From [Empedobacter] haloabium (GTDB lineage: Bacteria > Pseudomonadota > Gammaproteobacteria > Burkholderiales > Burkholderiaceae_D), in contig CP136508.1 in the NCBI GenBank assembly GCA_008011715.2, forward strand, positions 744,001 through 808,000: a stretch of DNA of 64,000 nt. Direction: 5' to 3'. The position numbers and the translations under genes were made by a program. Below, in pieces: positions 28,470 through 38,833 of the stretch (positions are counted from its first letter, which is position 1; each line of letters begins with the position of its first letter). The notes under the pieces were generated by a model. It made no database searches, was not told the DNA's origin, and saw only the letters and a list, made by a program, of their open reading frames with translations.

Positions 28470-29567
28470 TTAGCGGGGATACAGCGCACCGAGGATGCGC
28501 GGTCCCTGGGCGCCCGTCACGGACGGCAGGTTGCCGGGCTCGCGCGCATCGAAGCGGAACGCCAGCCAGGCCCAGCAGAGAGCCTCGACGAGGGTCGGGG
28601 CGACACCCAGCGCATCCGTCGTCGTCACCTGGACATGGCTGCCCAGCTCGTCCGCCAACATGCGCGTCAGCGTGCCGTTGTGGGCGCCGCCACCGCACAG
28701 GTAGACGATCTCGGTGGCCGGTGCGTGCTGGCGTATCCCCGCAGCCAGCGTGATGGCCGTCAGGCGCGTCAACGTCGCCATCACATCCTGCGGCGTCGCG
28801 TTGAGGTGGGCATGCACGTGGCGCTGCAACCAGCTCGCATGGAACAGGTCGCGTCCGGTGCTTTTCGGTGGAGGCGCCGCGAAGTAGGGTTCGGACAGCA
28901 TCGACGCGAGCAACGTCGGCAATACCGTGCCGGTCGCCGCCCAGGCGCCACCCTCGTCATACGGCTTGCCCAGGTGGCGGCCGATCCACTCATCCATCAA
29001 TACGTTGCCGGGCCCGGTGTCGAAGCCGGTCACGTGGCCGTCCGGCTGCAGCACGCTGATGTTGGCGATGCCGCCGATATTGGCCAGCACGCGTGTCTTG
29101 CCCTGCTGGCCGAACAAGGCCTGGTGCGCCGCCGGTGCCAGCGGCGCACCCTGGCCGCCGGCGGCTACGTCGCGCGCGCGAAAGTCGGCGATGACGTCGA
29201 TGCCGCACAGCTCGGCCAGTAGCGCACCGTTCAGCGACTGCCACGTGAAGCCCAGTTCGGGGCGGTGGCGGATCGTCTGGCCGTGCGCGCCGACGGCGCG
29301 CACGTCGGCCGGCTTGATGTCGGTCTTCGCCAGCACCTGCTCGACGCACTGCGCATACACGGCGGCGATGCGGTTGGCGGCCAGCGCTTCGCGCTCCAGT
29401 TCGTTCTCGCTGGCCGCTTGCAGCGCCAGCAGCTCGTCGCGCAGCGCGTCGGGGTAGGGCACGTGGCTGGACGCCAGCGTCCGCGCCGCGCCGGCCCAGA
29501 AATCGACCAGGACGCCATCGACGCCATCCAGGCTGGTGCCCGACATCAGTCCGATAAACAAGCTCAT
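28470..29567 (-). CDS. anmK: Anhydro-N-acetylmuramic acid kinase
   Basis: Phosphorylates 1,6-anhydro-N-acetylmuramic acid, opening the anhydro ring, in cell-wall recycling. The 365-residue protein starts MSLFIGLMSGTSLDGVDGVL, the family signature, and has ADFRARDVAAGGQGAPLAPA and LANIGGIANISVL (ATP-binding region), then VYLCGGGAHNGTL near the C-terminus. Its neighbour upstream is a murein endopeptidase gene, so the two fit a peptidoglycan turnover module. Confidence 0.97.
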   Translation of the reverse strand: MSLFIGLMSGTSLDGVDGVLVDFWAGAARTLASSHVPYPDALRDELLALQAASENELEREALAANRIAAVYAQCVEQVLAKTDIKPADVRAVGAHGQTIRHRPELGFTWQSLNGALLAELCGIDVIADFRARDVAAGGQGAPLAPAAHQALFGQQGKTRVLANIGGIANISVLQPDGHVTGFDTGPGNVLMDEWIGRHLGKPYDEGGAWAATGTVLPTLLASMLSEPYFAAPPPKSTGRDLFHASWLQRHVHAHLNATPQDVMATLTRLTAITLAAGIRQHAPATEIVYLCGGGAHNGTLTRMLADELGSHVQVTTTDALGVAPTLVEALCWAWLAFRFDAREPGNLPSVTGAQGPRILGALYPR

Positions 29568-29695
29568 GGGAGATCCGCGAAAACAAGGAAGTCTTCATTG
29601 TGCCCGATGTGCCGAGTTTGCCAAAGTGTTAGGCAGCTAACGGATCGGTACGACGCGGCGCCGTATGATGACATCACAGTGAGGGGGAAAGAAAA

Positions 29696-29717
29696 ACGGC
29701 GCCCCTCGGGGCGCCGT
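29696..29717 (-). terminator. Intrinsic terminator of the M23 gene
   Basis: ACGGCGCCCC (29696-29705) pairs with GGGGCGCCGT (29708-29717). On the minus strand it is followed by a T-run (A5 at 29692-29696 on plus). It lies 24 bases after the M23 stop codon. Confidence 0.85.
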
Positions 29718-29740
29718 CTTTTCCAGATCCAGGCTGGTGC

Positions 29741-31120
29741 TTATTTCTGTGCCAGTGCGCGGTTGTTTTCTTCCGGACGCAGCAGGGCGAAGCGGTGGAT
29801 CATGTCGCCGGCGACCATCTTGAAGCGCGCCATCTCGGCGGGCGTCAGCGGCGCCTGTGCCACCACGTTCAGGCGGTTCGGATCGAGCGACTGGCCGCCC
29901 ACGCGGAACTCGTAGTGCAGGTGCGCGCCGGTCGACCAGCCGGTCGAGCCCACGTAGCCGATCAGGTCGCCCTGGCTGACCTTCTGACCCTTGCGCAAGC
30001 CGGAAGCGAACCGGCTCATGTGCGCGTAGGCGGTGCTGTAATTGTTCCAGTGCTTCAGGACGACCACGTTGCCGTAGCCGTTCTGCGTGCCCGCGAAATC
30101 GACGACGCCATCACCGGCGGCGCGAATCGGCGTGCCCGTCGGCGCCGCGAAATCGATCCCCTTGTGCGCTTTCCAGTTGCCCGAGATCGGGTGCACGCGC
30201 ATCGAGAAACCGGACGAAATGCGCGAGAACTCCAGCGGCGACTTCAGGAAGCCGCGCTTCAGGGACTTGCCGTCGAAGCTGTAGTAGCCGCCACCCTGCT
30301 TGCTGGCAGGATCTTCGAACCACACGGATTGATACGTCGTGCCGCGGTTGGTGAACTCGCCGGCCAGGATGCGGCCGGCCTTGACGAACTCGCCATCCTG
30401 CCAGAACGTCTCATAGACCACGTTGAACTTGTCGCCGCGCTTCAGGTCAGAGCGGAAGTCGATGTTGGTCGAGAACATCTCCACGATCTGGTGCACGATC
30501 GAGTCCGGCAGGCGGGTACCGTCCGCATCGGAGTCGGTCGCCGCGAACAGCGTGGTCGTGATGTCGCGCGCATGCATTTCGACGCGGCGCTCCAGCTTGA
30601 CCGGCGCTTCCTCGGCAACGAAATTTTCGCCCTTGCGCTGCACGGAGATCGTCTTGACGGGCACGTCCTTGCTGTCCACCACGCTGGCGCGCAGCCACAG
30701 CAGGTTGCCTTCGTCATCGGTCTTGGCCTGGACGCGCTTGCCCGTCTTCAGCTGCATGATGGCGCGCGCGGTCTTGTCCTGCTTGATGAAGCTTTGCGCG
30801 GCATCGTCCTCGACGCCCAGGCGCTGCAGCAGCGTGGCCAGCGTATCGCCGGCGCGGATGCGCTCTTCGTGCACGTAGGTTTGGGAGTCTTCCGCCTGGT
30901 CGATGGCGGCGATCTGCGTGGAGAGGTTCGGCAGGGCGACGTCCTGCGAGACGGTTTTAACCGGCAGGTCGCTTGCATCCGGGGCCAGAGGGGCCACGCC
31001 GGCGGCGCCGAAGGCGCACACGGTCAGCGCCACCGCCGAGAGGCGGATGATGCGCGCTTTGCGCGTCGTACCTAGCAGATGAGACAAGCGCGAGCTTGTG
31101 AACTTGTTTGTCTGGTTCAT
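29741..31120 (-). CDS. M23-family murein endopeptidase
   Basis: A 459-residue envelope protein that should cut peptide cross-links in peptidoglycan. A hydrophobic N-terminal segment (about 26-46) is a membrane anchor or signal. Residues about 80-125 (RAGDTLATLLQRLG) resemble an OapA/LysM-like domain, followed by a Csd3/MepM-type central domain. The C-terminal LytM domain has the zinc motifs HPISGNWKAHKGIDFA and GAHLHYEFRVGG, so the metal site is complete. It diverges from tyrS; the anmK-M23-tyrS order is conserved in Burkholderiales. Confidence 0.95.
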   Translation of the reverse strand: MNQTNKFTSSRLSHLLGTTRKARIIRLSAVALTVCAFGAAGVAPLAPDASDLPVKTVSQDVALPNLSTQIAAIDQAEDSQTYVHEERIRAGDTLATLLQRLGVEDDAAQSFIKQDKTARAIMQLKTGKRVQAKTDDEGNLLWLRASVVDSKDVPVKTISVQRKGENFVAEEAPVKLERRVEMHARDITTTLFAATDSDADGTRLPDSIVHQIVEMFSTNIDFRSDLKRGDKFNVVYETFWQDGEFVKAGRILAGEFTNRGTTYQSVWFEDPASKQGGGYYSFDGKSLKRGFLKSPLEFSRISSGFSMRVHPISGNWKAHKGIDFAAPTGTPIRAAGDGVVDFAGTQNGYGNVVVLKHWNNYSTAYAHMSRFASGLRKGQKVSQGDLIGYVGSTGWSTGAHLHYEFRVGGQSLDPNRLNVVAQAPLTPAEMARFKMVAGDMIHRFALLRPEENNRALAQK

Positions 31121-31276
31121 GCAATCAGTTAAAATTTGCCGCTTGAACTTGATGGATTTTTGCTATTTTGTTCTAAGTTGTTGATTTATTTCGTTTTCAT
31201 CGGGCAAGATTGATGGGATCGGGAATTATAGCAAAGTCCTGCGCTACGCCAACACTTTAAGAAAATTTCCCCACAT

Positions 31277-32530
31277 ATGGATACACATTCCCCGGCGCCG
31301 AAAAAGGCCGCCGCACCTGCTCTTCCGCTCAGCGACGCCGTCCAGGAAGCCCTTGCCATCACCAAGCGTGGCGTCGACGAACTGCTGATCGAAAGCGAAT
31401 TCGCCCAGAAGCTGGCGCATTACGAACAGAGCGGTGTGCCGCTGCGCATCAAGCTGGGCCTGGACCCGACCGCGCCGGACCTGCACCTGGGCCATACCGT
31501 GGTGCTGAACAAGATGCGCCAGCTGCAGAACCTGGGCCACCAGGTGATCTTCCTGATCGGCGACTTCACGTCGATGATCGGCGACCCGTCCGGCCGCAAC
31601 GCCACCCGTCCGCCGCTGACGCGCGAGCAGATCGAGCAGAACGCGCAGACCTACTTCAAGCAGGCCTCGCTGGTGCTCGATCCGGACAAGACGGAAATCC
31701 GCTACAACTCCGAATGGTGCGACCAGCTGGGCGCGCGCGGAATGATCCAGCTCGCTTCCCGCTACACGGTGGCGCGCATGATGGAACGCGACGACTTCTC
31801 CAAGCGCTTCAAGAATGGGACACCGATCTCGGTCCATGAGTTCCTGTATCCGCTGATGCAGGGCTACGACTCCGTCGCGCTGAAGGCCGACCTGGAACTT
31901 GGGGGTACCGACCAGAAATTCAACCTGCTGGTCGGCCGCGAGCTGCAGAAGGACTGGGACCAGGAGCCGCAATGCATCCTGACGATGCCGCTGCTGGAAG
32001 GCCTGGACGGTGTTGAAAAAATGTCCAAGTCGAAGAACAACTACATCGGCATCACGGAACCGGCCAACACGATGTTTGCCAAGGTGATGAGCATCTCGGA
32101 CACGATGATGTGGCGCTACTACGAGCTGCTGTCGTGGCGCTCGCTCGACGAAGTGGCTGCACTGAAGCAGGCGATTGCCGGCGGCGCCAACCCGCGCGAC
32201 GCCAAGGTCGCGATCGCCCAGGAAATCGTGGCGCGCTTCCACTCGCAGCAGGCGGCCGAGGATGCGCTGGCCGACTTCGTCAACCGCTCGAAGGGCGGCA
32301 TTCCAGACGATATTGCCGAATTGTCCGTGACGGGCGCGCCGCTGGGCCTGGCCCAGCTGCTCAAGCAGACCGGCCTGTGTGCGTCGACGTCGGAAGCGAT
32401 GCGCATGATCGACCAGGGCGGCGTGCGCATCGACGGCACCGTCATCAGCGACAAGGCACTCAAGGTCGAAGCGGGCACGTTCGTGCTGCAAGTGGGCAAG
32501 CGCAAGTTCGCGCGCGTCACACTGGCATGA
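31277..32530 (+). CDS. tyrS: Tyrosyl-tRNA synthetase
   Basis: Charges tRNA-Tyr. The 417-residue protein has the HIGH-type motif HLGH (70-73, in [15 protein letters not shown]) and KMSKS at 248-252. A C-terminal S4-like RNA-binding domain follows (about 345-417; [16 protein letters not shown]). It is the longer TyrZ-like class, judged by its N-terminal extension. The stop overlaps the dtd start by ATGA, fitting a shared role in D-tyrosine quality control. Confidence 0.98.
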   Translation: MDTHSPAPKKAAAPALPLSDAVQEALAITKRGVDELLIESEFAQKLAHYEQSGVPLRIKLGLDPTAPDLHLGHTVVLNKMRQLQNLGHQVIFLIGDFTSMIGDPSGRNATRPPLTREQIEQNAQTYFKQASLVLDPDKTEIRYNSEWCDQLGARGMIQLASRYTVARMMERDDFSKRFKNGTPISVHEFLYPLMQGYDSVALKADLELGGTDQKFNLLVGRELQKDWDQEPQCILTMPLLEGLDGVEKMSKSKNNYIGITEPANTMFAKVMSISDTMMWRYYELLSWRSLDEVAALKQAIAGGANPRDAKVAIAQEIVARFHSQQAAEDALADFVNRSKGGIPDDIAELSVTGAPLGLAQLLKQTGLCASTSEAMRMIDQGGVRIDGTVISDKALKVEAGTFVLQVGKRKFARVTLA

Positions 32531-32982
32531 TCGGGCTGCTGCAACGGGTGACGAGCGCACAGGTGGTTGTCGACGGCGCGCTTGTCGGCGCCATCGACGG
32601 CGGCCTGATGGTGCTGGTGTGCGCCGAGCGGGGCGACAGCGAGCGGGAAGCCGATGCGCTGCTGACCAAGCTGCTGTCCTACCGCGTGTTTTCGGACGAG
32701 GCGGGCAAGATGAACCGCAGCGTCACCGACGTGGCGGGTGGCCTGCTGCTGGTGCCCCAGTTCACGCTGGCGGCGGACACGAAATCGGGCACGCGGCCCT
32801 CGTTTACGCCGGCCGCGCCGCCGGACGAGGGCAAACGCCTGTTCGACCATTTCGTCACGCAGGCGCGGGCCCGCCATGCCAACGTGGCAACGGGCCAGTT
32901 CGGGGCGGACATGAAGGTGTCACTCACCAATGACGGCCCCGTCACATTCTGGCTGCAAGTGGAACCAAAGCAGGTATCATGA
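32527..32982 (+). CDS. dtd: D-aminoacyl-tRNA deacylase
   Basis: Hydrolyses D-aminoacyl-tRNAs (for example D-Tyr-tRNA) to proofread chirality. The 151-residue protein starts [17 protein letters not shown]. It has the two active-site motifs [11 protein letters not shown] (the SxQ-type loop with Q) and TNDGPVT (the NxGP loop). The usual S of SQFTL is here P, a common variant. The ATG at 32527 overlaps the tyrS stop, so translation is coupled. Confidence 0.97.
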   Translation: MIGLLQRVTSAQVVVDGALVGAIDGGLMVLVCAERGDSEREADALLTKLLSYRVFSDEAGKMNRSVTDVAGGLLLVPQFTLAADTKSGTRPSFTPAAPPDEGKRLFDHFVTQARARHANVATGQFGADMKVSLTNDGPVTFWLQVEPKQVS

Positions 32983-33035
32983 AGAAAGAAAGCCGCGCGT
33001 CACGGTGACGCACAGCGGCAGCGGAGAGCTTACGC

Positions 33036-33659
33036 ATGAAAATCTGGAGTCATTCCTTCAAGGACGGCGCCCCGATCCCCGGCGACAACGCGTTTGCCGT
33101 CCCGGACCCGGCCAGCCACGTCCGCCTGGCCGGCAACCGCAATCCGCACCTGGCGTGGGACGACATCCCGCCGGGCACGGCGTCGCTGGTGCTGCTGTGC
33201 ATCGACGGCGACGCGCCCACGGTGGGCACGGACGTCAACAAGGAAGGACGCACGCTGCCGGTCGACCTGCCGCGCGGCGATTTCTATCACTGGGCGCTGG
33301 TGGACATTCCCCCTTCCGTCACGACGCTGCCCGAAGGCGTGCACGCGGATGGCGTGACCGCGCACGGCAAGCCGGGCCCGGCCATTGCAGGCAGCCCGAT
33401 GCGCCATGGCCTGAACGACTACACCAGCTGGTTTGCCGAAGACCCCGAGATGGCCGGCGACTACTTCGGCTACGACGGCCCGTGTCCGCCATGGAACGAC
33501 GAGCGGGTGCATCACTACATCTTCCGCCTGTACGCGCTGGACATCGCCAAGCTGCCCGTCAGCGGCCGTTTCACCGCGCAGGACGTGCTGGCGGCCATGC
33601 ACGGCCACATTGTCGACGAGGCGCAACTGATCGGCACCTATACGCTCAGGGCCGCATGA
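33036..33659 (+). CDS. YbhB/YbcL family Raf-kinase-inhibitor-like protein
   Basis: A 207-residue cytoplasmic protein of the PEBP fold. Its features are SFKDGAPIPGDNAFAVPDP near the start, the ligand-pocket LVLLCIDGDAPT, the FYHWALVDIPP stretch and GYDGPCPPWND, all family hallmarks. The bacterial members have no agreed function. Its stop overlaps the following histidine-phosphatase start by ATGA, and it lies 53 bases after dtd, so it belongs to the tyrS-dtd transcription unit. Confidence 0.93.
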   Translation: MKIWSHSFKDGAPIPGDNAFAVPDPASHVRLAGNRNPHLAWDDIPPGTASLVLLCIDGDAPTVGTDVNKEGRTLPVDLPRGDFYHWALVDIPPSVTTLPEGVHADGVTAHGKPGPAIAGSPMRHGLNDYTSWFAEDPEMAGDYFGYDGPCPPWNDERVHHYIFRLYALDIAKLPVSGRFTAQDVLAAMHGHIVDEAQLIGTYTLRAA

Positions 33660-34297
33660 CGACGACGCTGTTGCTGATCCGTCATGGCGAGACGGCCTGG
33701 AACGCCGTACGCCGCCTGCAGGGCCACCTGGACATCGAACTGAACGACGCCGGCCGGCGCCAGGCCGCCGCGCTCGCGCATGCGCTTGCGGAAGCGCCGC
33801 TGGACGCGATCGTCTCCAGCGACCTGCAGCGCGCCATGCAGACGGCAGGGGCCGTCGCGCGCCTGCACGACGTGCCGCTGCATACCGACCCGGCGCTGCG
33901 TGAGCGCGGTTATGGCGTGTTCGAGGGCTTGCTGTACAGCGAGATCGAAGCGCGTTATCCGCACGATTTCCACGCCTGGCAGCAGCGCCACGTGGACGCG
34001 AAGATGCCGCATGGCGAACGCCATGCCGAAAGTTTTCGTGAATTCTACACACGCAGCGTCGGCGCCATCGGGCGCTGGGCCGAGCGCTACGCCGGCCGCA
34101 CGCTGGCGCTGGTCGCGCACGGTGGCGTGCTGGAATGCGCCTATCGCGCGGCCACCGGCATGACGCTGGAGAGCCCGCGCGATTTCCAGGTGCGTAATGC
34201 CAGCATCAACCGGTTCACGTATGCCGATGGCAAGCTCGCGCTGACGCAGTGGGGCGATGTCGAGCACCTGGCGTTGAGCCTGGACGACATCGTGTAA
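33656..34297 (+). CDS. Histidine phosphatase family protein (phosphoglycerate mutase-like)
   Basis: A 213-residue member of the histidine phosphatase superfamily. The catalytic motif LIRHGETAWN is at residues 7-16 (phospho-His10). The second His lies in LVAHGGVLECAYRAATG, and the Glu in HGERHAESFREFYTR. The substrate is not predictable; a cofactor-dependent phosphoglycerate mutase or a non-specific phosphatase is possible. It is translation-coupled to the YbhB-like gene (ATGA overlap). Confidence 0.92.
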   Translation: MTTTLLLIRHGETAWNAVRRLQGHLDIELNDAGRRQAAALAHALAEAPLDAIVSSDLQRAMQTAGAVARLHDVPLHTDPALRERGYGVFEGLLYSEIEARYPHDFHAWQQRHVDAKMPHGERHAESFREFYTRSVGAIGRWAERYAGRTLALVAHGGVLECAYRAATGMTLESPRDFQVRNASINRFTYADGKLALTQWGDVEHLALSLDDIV

Positions 34298-34305
34298 ACC
34301 CATGG

Positions 34306-34354
34306 TGTCAGGCACCGATCTGCGGGTCGAAGACCCGCAGATCGGTGCCTGACA
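34306..34354. repeat. Long palindrome downstream of the histidine phosphatase gene
   Basis: The arms 34306-34328 and 34332-34354 pair perfectly over 23 bp around GAA. The arms are TGTCAGGCACC outside and GATCTGCGGGTC inside, nearly identical to the element at 11794. Beyond the arms the pairing breaks (ATGG versus ACGG). It follows the stop codon by 8 bases; dusB begins about 185 bases on. Confidence 0.85.
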
Positions 34355-34539
34355 ACGGCGTTATCGCGCGCTGTCGAACGGCCGTCCTAAAAATTTCCAG
34401 GCATAACTCCTTGTTTCATAACCGGAAAGCTGCACACTTGCCCTTTTAATACAAAATAGTGCTTATTAATTGAGCAGTGCATGGGTTAGAATTGCAGGTT
34501 CCTCCGCTGCGGTCGCGGTGCCAACCACGGATTCCCCAA

Positions 34540-35556
34540 GTGCAAATCGGTCCACATCTCCTGCGCAATAATGTTTTCGTCGCCCCCATGGCCGGCGTGA
34601 CGGATCGTCCGTTCCGCCAGCTGTGCAAGGAGCTGGGCGCCGGCTATGCCGTGTCGGAAATGGCGGCGGCGAACCCGCGCGTGTGGGCGTCCGAAAAGAG
34701 CTCGCGCCGCACCGATCACGCGGGCGAGATGGAGCCGAAAGCCGTGCAGATCGCCGGTTCCGACCCGCAAGAGCTCGCCGATTGCGCCAAGTTCAATGTC
34801 GACAAGGGCGCCCAGATCATCGACATCAATATGGGCTGCCCGGTGAAAAAGGTCTGCAACAACTGGTGCGGCTCCGCGCTGCTGCAGTTCGAAGACCTGG
34901 TCGAGCGCATCCTGCACGCGGTGGTGGGCGCGGTCGACGTGCCCGTTACGTTGAAATTTCGCACCGGTTGGAACCGCGAGAACAAGAACGCGCTGCGCAT
35001 CGCCCGCATCGCCGAGCAGGCCGGCATCCAGATGCTGACCCTGCACGGCCGCACCCGGGCCGATGGCTACACGGGCGATGCGGAATACGACACGATCGCG
35101 GCCGTGAAAGCGTCCGTGCAGATTCCCGTGGTGGCCAACGGCGACATCACGACGCCGGAAAAGGCCCGCTTCGTGCTCGATAAAACCGGCGCGGACGCGG
35201 TGATGATCGGCCGTGCCGCGCAAGGGCGGCCGTGGATCTTCCGCGAGATCGACCATTTCCTGCGCACGGGCGAGCACCTGCCGGCACCGCTGGTGGCCGA
35301 GGTGCGCCAGCTGATGGACGAGCACCTGCGCGCCCACTACGCGTTCTACGGCGAGTACCTGGGCGTGCGCACGGCGCGCAAGCACATCGGCTGGTACGTG
35401 CGCGACCTGCCGGGCGGGGAAGAATTCCGCCAGCAGATGAACCGCCTCGAATCCACCGCCGAGCAATTGCGCGCCGTGGACGGCTTCTTCGAATCGCAAT
35501 GGAAGTATGGCGAGCGGTTACAATACCGCCTCGCCGAAGAAATGCTGGCGGCCTGA
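34540..35556 (+). CDS. dusB: tRNA-dihydrouridine synthase B
   Basis: A flavin enzyme that reduces uridine to dihydrouridine in tRNA. About 338 residues from the GTG at 34540 (MQIGPHLLRNNVFVAPMAGV); the FMN-binding PMAGVTDRPFRQLCKELG and catalytic-cysteine NMGCPVKKVCNNWCGSALL motifs are intact. The GTG start fits the family length; an ATG at 34477 would add 21 residues without similarity. It is followed by fis after 41 bases, the conserved dusB-fis operon. Confidence 0.95.
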   Translation: MQIGPHLLRNNVFVAPMAGVTDRPFRQLCKELGAGYAVSEMAAANPRVWASEKSSRRTDHAGEMEPKAVQIAGSDPQELADCAKFNVDKGAQIIDINMGCPVKKVCNNWCGSALLQFEDLVERILHAVVGAVDVPVTLKFRTGWNRENKNALRIARIAEQAGIQMLTLHGRTRADGYTGDAEYDTIAAVKASVQIPVVANGDITTPEKARFVLDKTGADAVMIGRAAQGRPWIFREIDHFLRTGEHLPAPLVAEVRQLMDEHLRAHYAFYGEYLGVRTARKHIGWYVRDLPGGEEFRQQMNRLESTAEQLRAVDGFFESQWKYGERLQYRLAEEMLAA

Positions 35557-35597
35557 CCCGGCGCCAGACCGGCAAACATTTAGCAGAACACAAGAAT

Positions 35598-35831
35598 ATG
35601 AGCAAAGAAAGTATCCAGGAAGTCGTCCAGAAAAGCCTCGAAGAGTATTTCAACGACCTGGGCGAGCAACAGGCATCGAATATCTACGACATGGTCGTCA
35701 TGACCGTCGAGAAGCCGATCCTGCAAGTGGTGATGACGCGCGCCGACGGCAATCAGTCGCACGCCGCGCAGATGCTCGGTATCAATCGCAACACGCTGCG
35801 CAAGAAACTGCAGGAACACGGCCTGCTGTAA
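35598..35831 (+). CDS. fis: Fis family DNA-binding protein
   Basis: A nucleoid protein of 77 residues, shorter than the 98-residue enterobacterial Fis but normal for betaproteobacteria. The C-terminal helix-turn-helix is NQSHAAQMLGINRNTLRKKL (about 52-71). It bends DNA and acts as a global regulator. As in enterobacteria, it follows dusB and is probably transcribed with it. Confidence 0.95.
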   Translation: MSKESIQEVVQKSLEEYFNDLGEQQASNIYDMVVMTVEKPILQVVMTRADGNQSHAAQMLGINRNTLRKKLQEHGLL

Positions 35832-35953
35832 CGCTCGATCCGGCCCCGGCAAGTGGCTGTGACCGGCCACTGGGCCGGTGAGTCTGTCTACCGGAACGGT
35901 TGCCCACGCAACGTTCCCTCCACCAGAATTCATTCACAACCTTGACCATAGCC

Positions 35954-37540
35954 ATGATCAAACAAGCTCTCATTTCCGTTTCCGACAAGACCGGCGTGCT
36001 GGACTTCGCCCGCGCCTTGGCGGCGATGGGTGTCAACATCCTGTCCACGGGCGGTACCGCCAAGCTGCTGCTGGAAAACGGCGTGGCCGTGACCGAAGTG
36101 GCGGATTACACGGGCTTCCCGGAAATGCTGGACGGCCGCGTGAAGACGCTGCACCCGAAGGTCCACGGCGGCATCCTGGCGCGCCGCGACTTCCCGGAAC
36201 ACATGGCCAAGCTGGATGAACATGGCATTCCGACGATCGACCTGGTCGTCGTCAACCTGTACCCGTTCCAGGCCACCGTCGCGAAAGACGAGTGCACCCT
36301 GGACGACGCCATCGAGAACATCGACATCGGCGGCCCGGCCATGCTGCGCTCGGCGGCCAAGAATCACAAGGACGTGATCGTCATCTGCGACCCGTCCGAC
36401 TACGGCGTGGTGCTGGCGGAAATGAAGACGACCGACAATTCGCCCGGCTACGTCAGCTACGAAACACGCTTCAATCTGGCCAAAAAGGTGTATGCGCACA
36501 CGGCCGCGTACGACGGCGCCATCACGAACTACCTGTCCAGCCTGGGTCCGGACCGCCAGCACGCGACCCGCGGCGCCTACCCGCAGACGCTGAACGTGCA
36601 CTTTGAAAAAGTGCAGGACATGCGCTACGGCGAAAACCCGCACCAGAGCGCCGCGTTCTACCGCGACGCCAGCGCCGTCGAAGGCGCGCTGGCCAACTAC
36701 CGCCAGCTGCAGGGCAAGGAACTGTCGTACAACAATATCGCCGACGCCGATGCCGCGTGGGAATGCGTGAAGAGCCTGGGCGGCATGGACCAGCCGGCCG
36801 CCTGCGTCATCGTCAAGCACGCCAATCCTTGCGGCGTGGCGCTGGGCGGCTCCGCCGTCGAAGCCTACAGCCGCGCGCTGCAGACCGACCCGACCTCCGC
36901 GTTCGGCGGCATCATCGCCTTCAACGTGGCGGTCGATGGCGCCGCGGCGAGCGAACTGGTCAAGCTGTTCGTCGAAGTCCTGATCGCGCCATCGTTCACC
37001 GATGAAGCCAAGCAGATCATGGCGGCCAAACAGAACGTGCGCCTGCTGGAAATTCCGCTGGGCACGGGCGTCAACCCGATGGACTTCAAGCGCGTGGGTG
37101 GCGGCCTCTTGGTACAGTCGGCGGACGCGAAAAACGTGCTGTTGGCCGACACCCGTGTGGTGACGAAAAAGCAGCCGACGCCGCAACAGCTGGCCGACCT
37201 GATGTTCGCCTGGAAGGTGGCCAAGTTCGTCAAGTCGAACGCGATCGTCTTCTGCGGCAATAACATGACCCTGGGCGTGGGCGCCGGCCAGATGAGCCGC
37301 ATCGACTCCGCCCGCATCGCCTCGATCAAGGCACAGAACGCCGGCCTGACGCTGGCGGGCTCCGTCGTGGCGTCGGACGCCTTCTTCCCGTTCCGCGACG
37401 GCCTGGACGTGGTAGTGGACGCCGGCGCCACCTGCGTGATCCAGCCGGGCGGCTCGATGCGCGACCAGGAAGTGATCGACGCCGCCGACGAGCGCGGCGT
37501 TGTCATGCTGTACACGGGCACCCGCCACTTCCGCCACTGA
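35954..37540 (+). CDS. purH: Bifunctional AICAR formyltransferase / IMP cyclohydrolase
   Basis: Catalyses the last two steps of IMP synthesis. The 528-residue protein starts [19 protein letters not shown]. The N-terminal IMP cyclohydrolase (about 1-145) carries [14 protein letters not shown] and [17 protein letters not shown]. The AICAR formyltransferase domain follows (from about 190), with the active-site [11 protein letters not shown] and [10 protein letters not shown]. An upstream ATG at 35900 would add 18 unrelated residues and is rejected. Confidence 0.98.
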   Translation: MIKQALISVSDKTGVLDFARALAAMGVNILSTGGTAKLLLENGVAVTEVADYTGFPEMLDGRVKTLHPKVHGGILARRDFPEHMAKLDEHGIPTIDLVVVNLYPFQATVAKDECTLDDAIENIDIGGPAMLRSAAKNHKDVIVICDPSDYGVVLAEMKTTDNSPGYVSYETRFNLAKKVYAHTAAYDGAITNYLSSLGPDRQHATRGAYPQTLNVHFEKVQDMRYGENPHQSAAFYRDASAVEGALANYRQLQGKELSYNNIADADAAWECVKSLGGMDQPAACVIVKHANPCGVALGGSAVEAYSRALQTDPTSAFGGIIAFNVAVDGAAASELVKLFVEVLIAPSFTDEAKQIMAAKQNVRLLEIPLGTGVNPMDFKRVGGGLLVQSADAKNVLLADTRVVTKKQPTPQQLADLMFAWKVAKFVKSNAIVFCGNNMTLGVGAGQMSRIDSARIASIKAQNAGLTLAGSVVASDAFFPFRDGLDVVVDAGATCVIQPGGSMRDQEVIDAADERGVVMLYTGTRHFRH

Positions 37541-37561
37541 TCCGTCACCAACGGCTCAGTC

Positions 37562-37600
37562 CGTGTCCCACCGCGGTGTCAGTCACCAAAGTGGGACACG
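37562..37600. repeat. Short inverted repeat between purH and ruvC
   Basis: CGTGTCCCAC (37562-37571) pairs with GTGGGACACG (37591-37600). A nested GGTG-TCAGT-CACC stem lies between. It carries the same GTGTC(A/C) motifs as the other gene-end palindromes and starts 22 bases after the purH stop. No T-run follows. Confidence 0.55.
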
Positions 37601-37668
37601 TCCTCGACACTAGCGCCTGCAACGGTCCTTCCCTTGCAGGCGCTTTCTTTACTGCATACAATCAGCCA

Positions 37669-38214
37669 ATGATTATTCTCGGCATCGACCCCGGCCTGCG
37701 TACCACCGGCTTTGGCGTGATTCACAAGCAGGGTACGAAGCTGCGCTACATCGCCTCCGGCACGATCAAGAGCGGCGAGGGCGACCTGCCGACGCGCCTG
37801 AAGGTCATCCTGGACGGGGTCGCGCAACTGACCGCGACGTACCAGCCGGACTGTGCCGCCATCGAAAAAGTCTTCGTCAACGTCAATCCGCAATCGACCC
37901 TGCTGCTGGGGCAGGCGCGCGGCGCCGCCATTTGCGGCCTAGTCAGCGCGTCGCTGACAGTGGCGGAGTATTCGCCCACGCAGATCAAGCAGGCCGTCAC
38001 GGGCACCGGCAAGGCGGCCAAGCCGCAGGTGCAGGACATGGTCGCGCGGCTGCTGGCGCTGCCGGGCCTGCCCGGATCGGACGCGGCCGACGCGCTCGGC
38101 GTCGCCATTTGCCACGCCAACACCTACGACACCCTGGCGGCCATCGCCACCATCGACGTGGCGGCGCGCGGCACGGCAGGCCTGTCCATGAAGCGCGGCC
38201 GCCTGGTCGGCTAA
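37669..38214 (+). CDS. ruvC: Holliday junction resolvase RuvC
   Basis: An endonuclease that cuts Holliday junctions. The 181-residue protein starts [18 protein letters not shown] (acidic Asp7) with [11 protein letters not shown] (Glu67 region) and the C-terminal acidic pair in [15 protein letters not shown]. The chosen ATG at 37669 gives the family N-terminus; an earlier in-frame ATG at 37576 runs through the inverted repeat and is rejected. It is the first gene of ruvC-ruvA-ruvB. Confidence 0.98.
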   Translation: MIILGIDPGLRTTGFGVIHKQGTKLRYIASGTIKSGEGDLPTRLKVILDGVAQLTATYQPDCAAIEKVFVNVNPQSTLLLGQARGAAICGLVSASLTVAEYSPTQIKQAVTGTGKAAKPQVQDMVARLLALPGLPGSDAADALGVAICHANTYDTLAAIATIDVAARGTAGLSMKRGRLVG

Positions 38215-38248
38215 ACTAGCCGTCATTCACCTATAAACGGAATTACCC

Positions 38249-38830
38249 ATGATCGGACGTCTCTCCGGCATCCTGCTTGAAAAAAATCCGCCGCAACTGC
38301 TGGTCGACGTCCAAGGCGTCGGCTACGAAGTCGACGTGCCGATGAGCACCTTCTACAACCTGCCACACACGGGCGAGCGCGTCATGCTGTACACGCATCT
38401 GACCATCCGCGAGGACGCGCACCTGCTGTTCGGCTTCGGCCATGCCGAGGAACGCGCGGTGTTCCGCCAGCTGATCAAGATCAGCGGCATCGGCGCACGC
38501 ACGGCGCTGGCGATCCTGTCCGGCATGTCGATCGCCGATCTGTCGCAGGCCGTCACGCGCCAGGAAGCGGGGCGCCTCGTGAAAGTGCCTGGCATCGGCA
38601 AGAAGACGGCAGAGCGCCTGCTGCTGGAGCTGAAGGGCAAGCTGGGGCCGGACCTGGGCGCGGTCGGCGGCGTCGCGGCCGTGCCGGACGCGCAGACGGA
38701 CATCCTCAACGCCCTGCTCGCGCTGGGCTACTCCGACAAGGAAGCGCTGCTGGCGCTGAAGACGGTGCCCGCCGGTGCCTCCGTTTCGGACGGCATCAAG
38801 CAGGCGCTCAAAGCGCTGTCGAAGGGCTAA
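38249..38830 (+). CDS. ruvA: Holliday junction branch-migration protein RuvA
   Basis: The junction-binding partner of RuvB. The 193-residue protein starts [20 protein letters not shown] and has the OB-fold, then tandem helix-hairpin-helix units ([31 protein letters not shown]). The C-terminal RuvB-binding domain (about 145-193) includes [16 protein letters not shown]. It begins 34 bases after ruvC and ends 3 bases before ruvB. Confidence 0.98.
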   Translation: MIGRLSGILLEKNPPQLLVDVQGVGYEVDVPMSTFYNLPHTGERVMLYTHLTIREDAHLLFGFGHAEERAVFRQLIKISGIGARTALAILSGMSIADLSQAVTRQEAGRLVKVPGIGKKTAERLLLELKGKLGPDLGAVGGVAAVPDAQTDILNALLALGYSDKEALLALKTVPAGASVSDGIKQALKALSKG

Positions 38831-38833
38831 GCC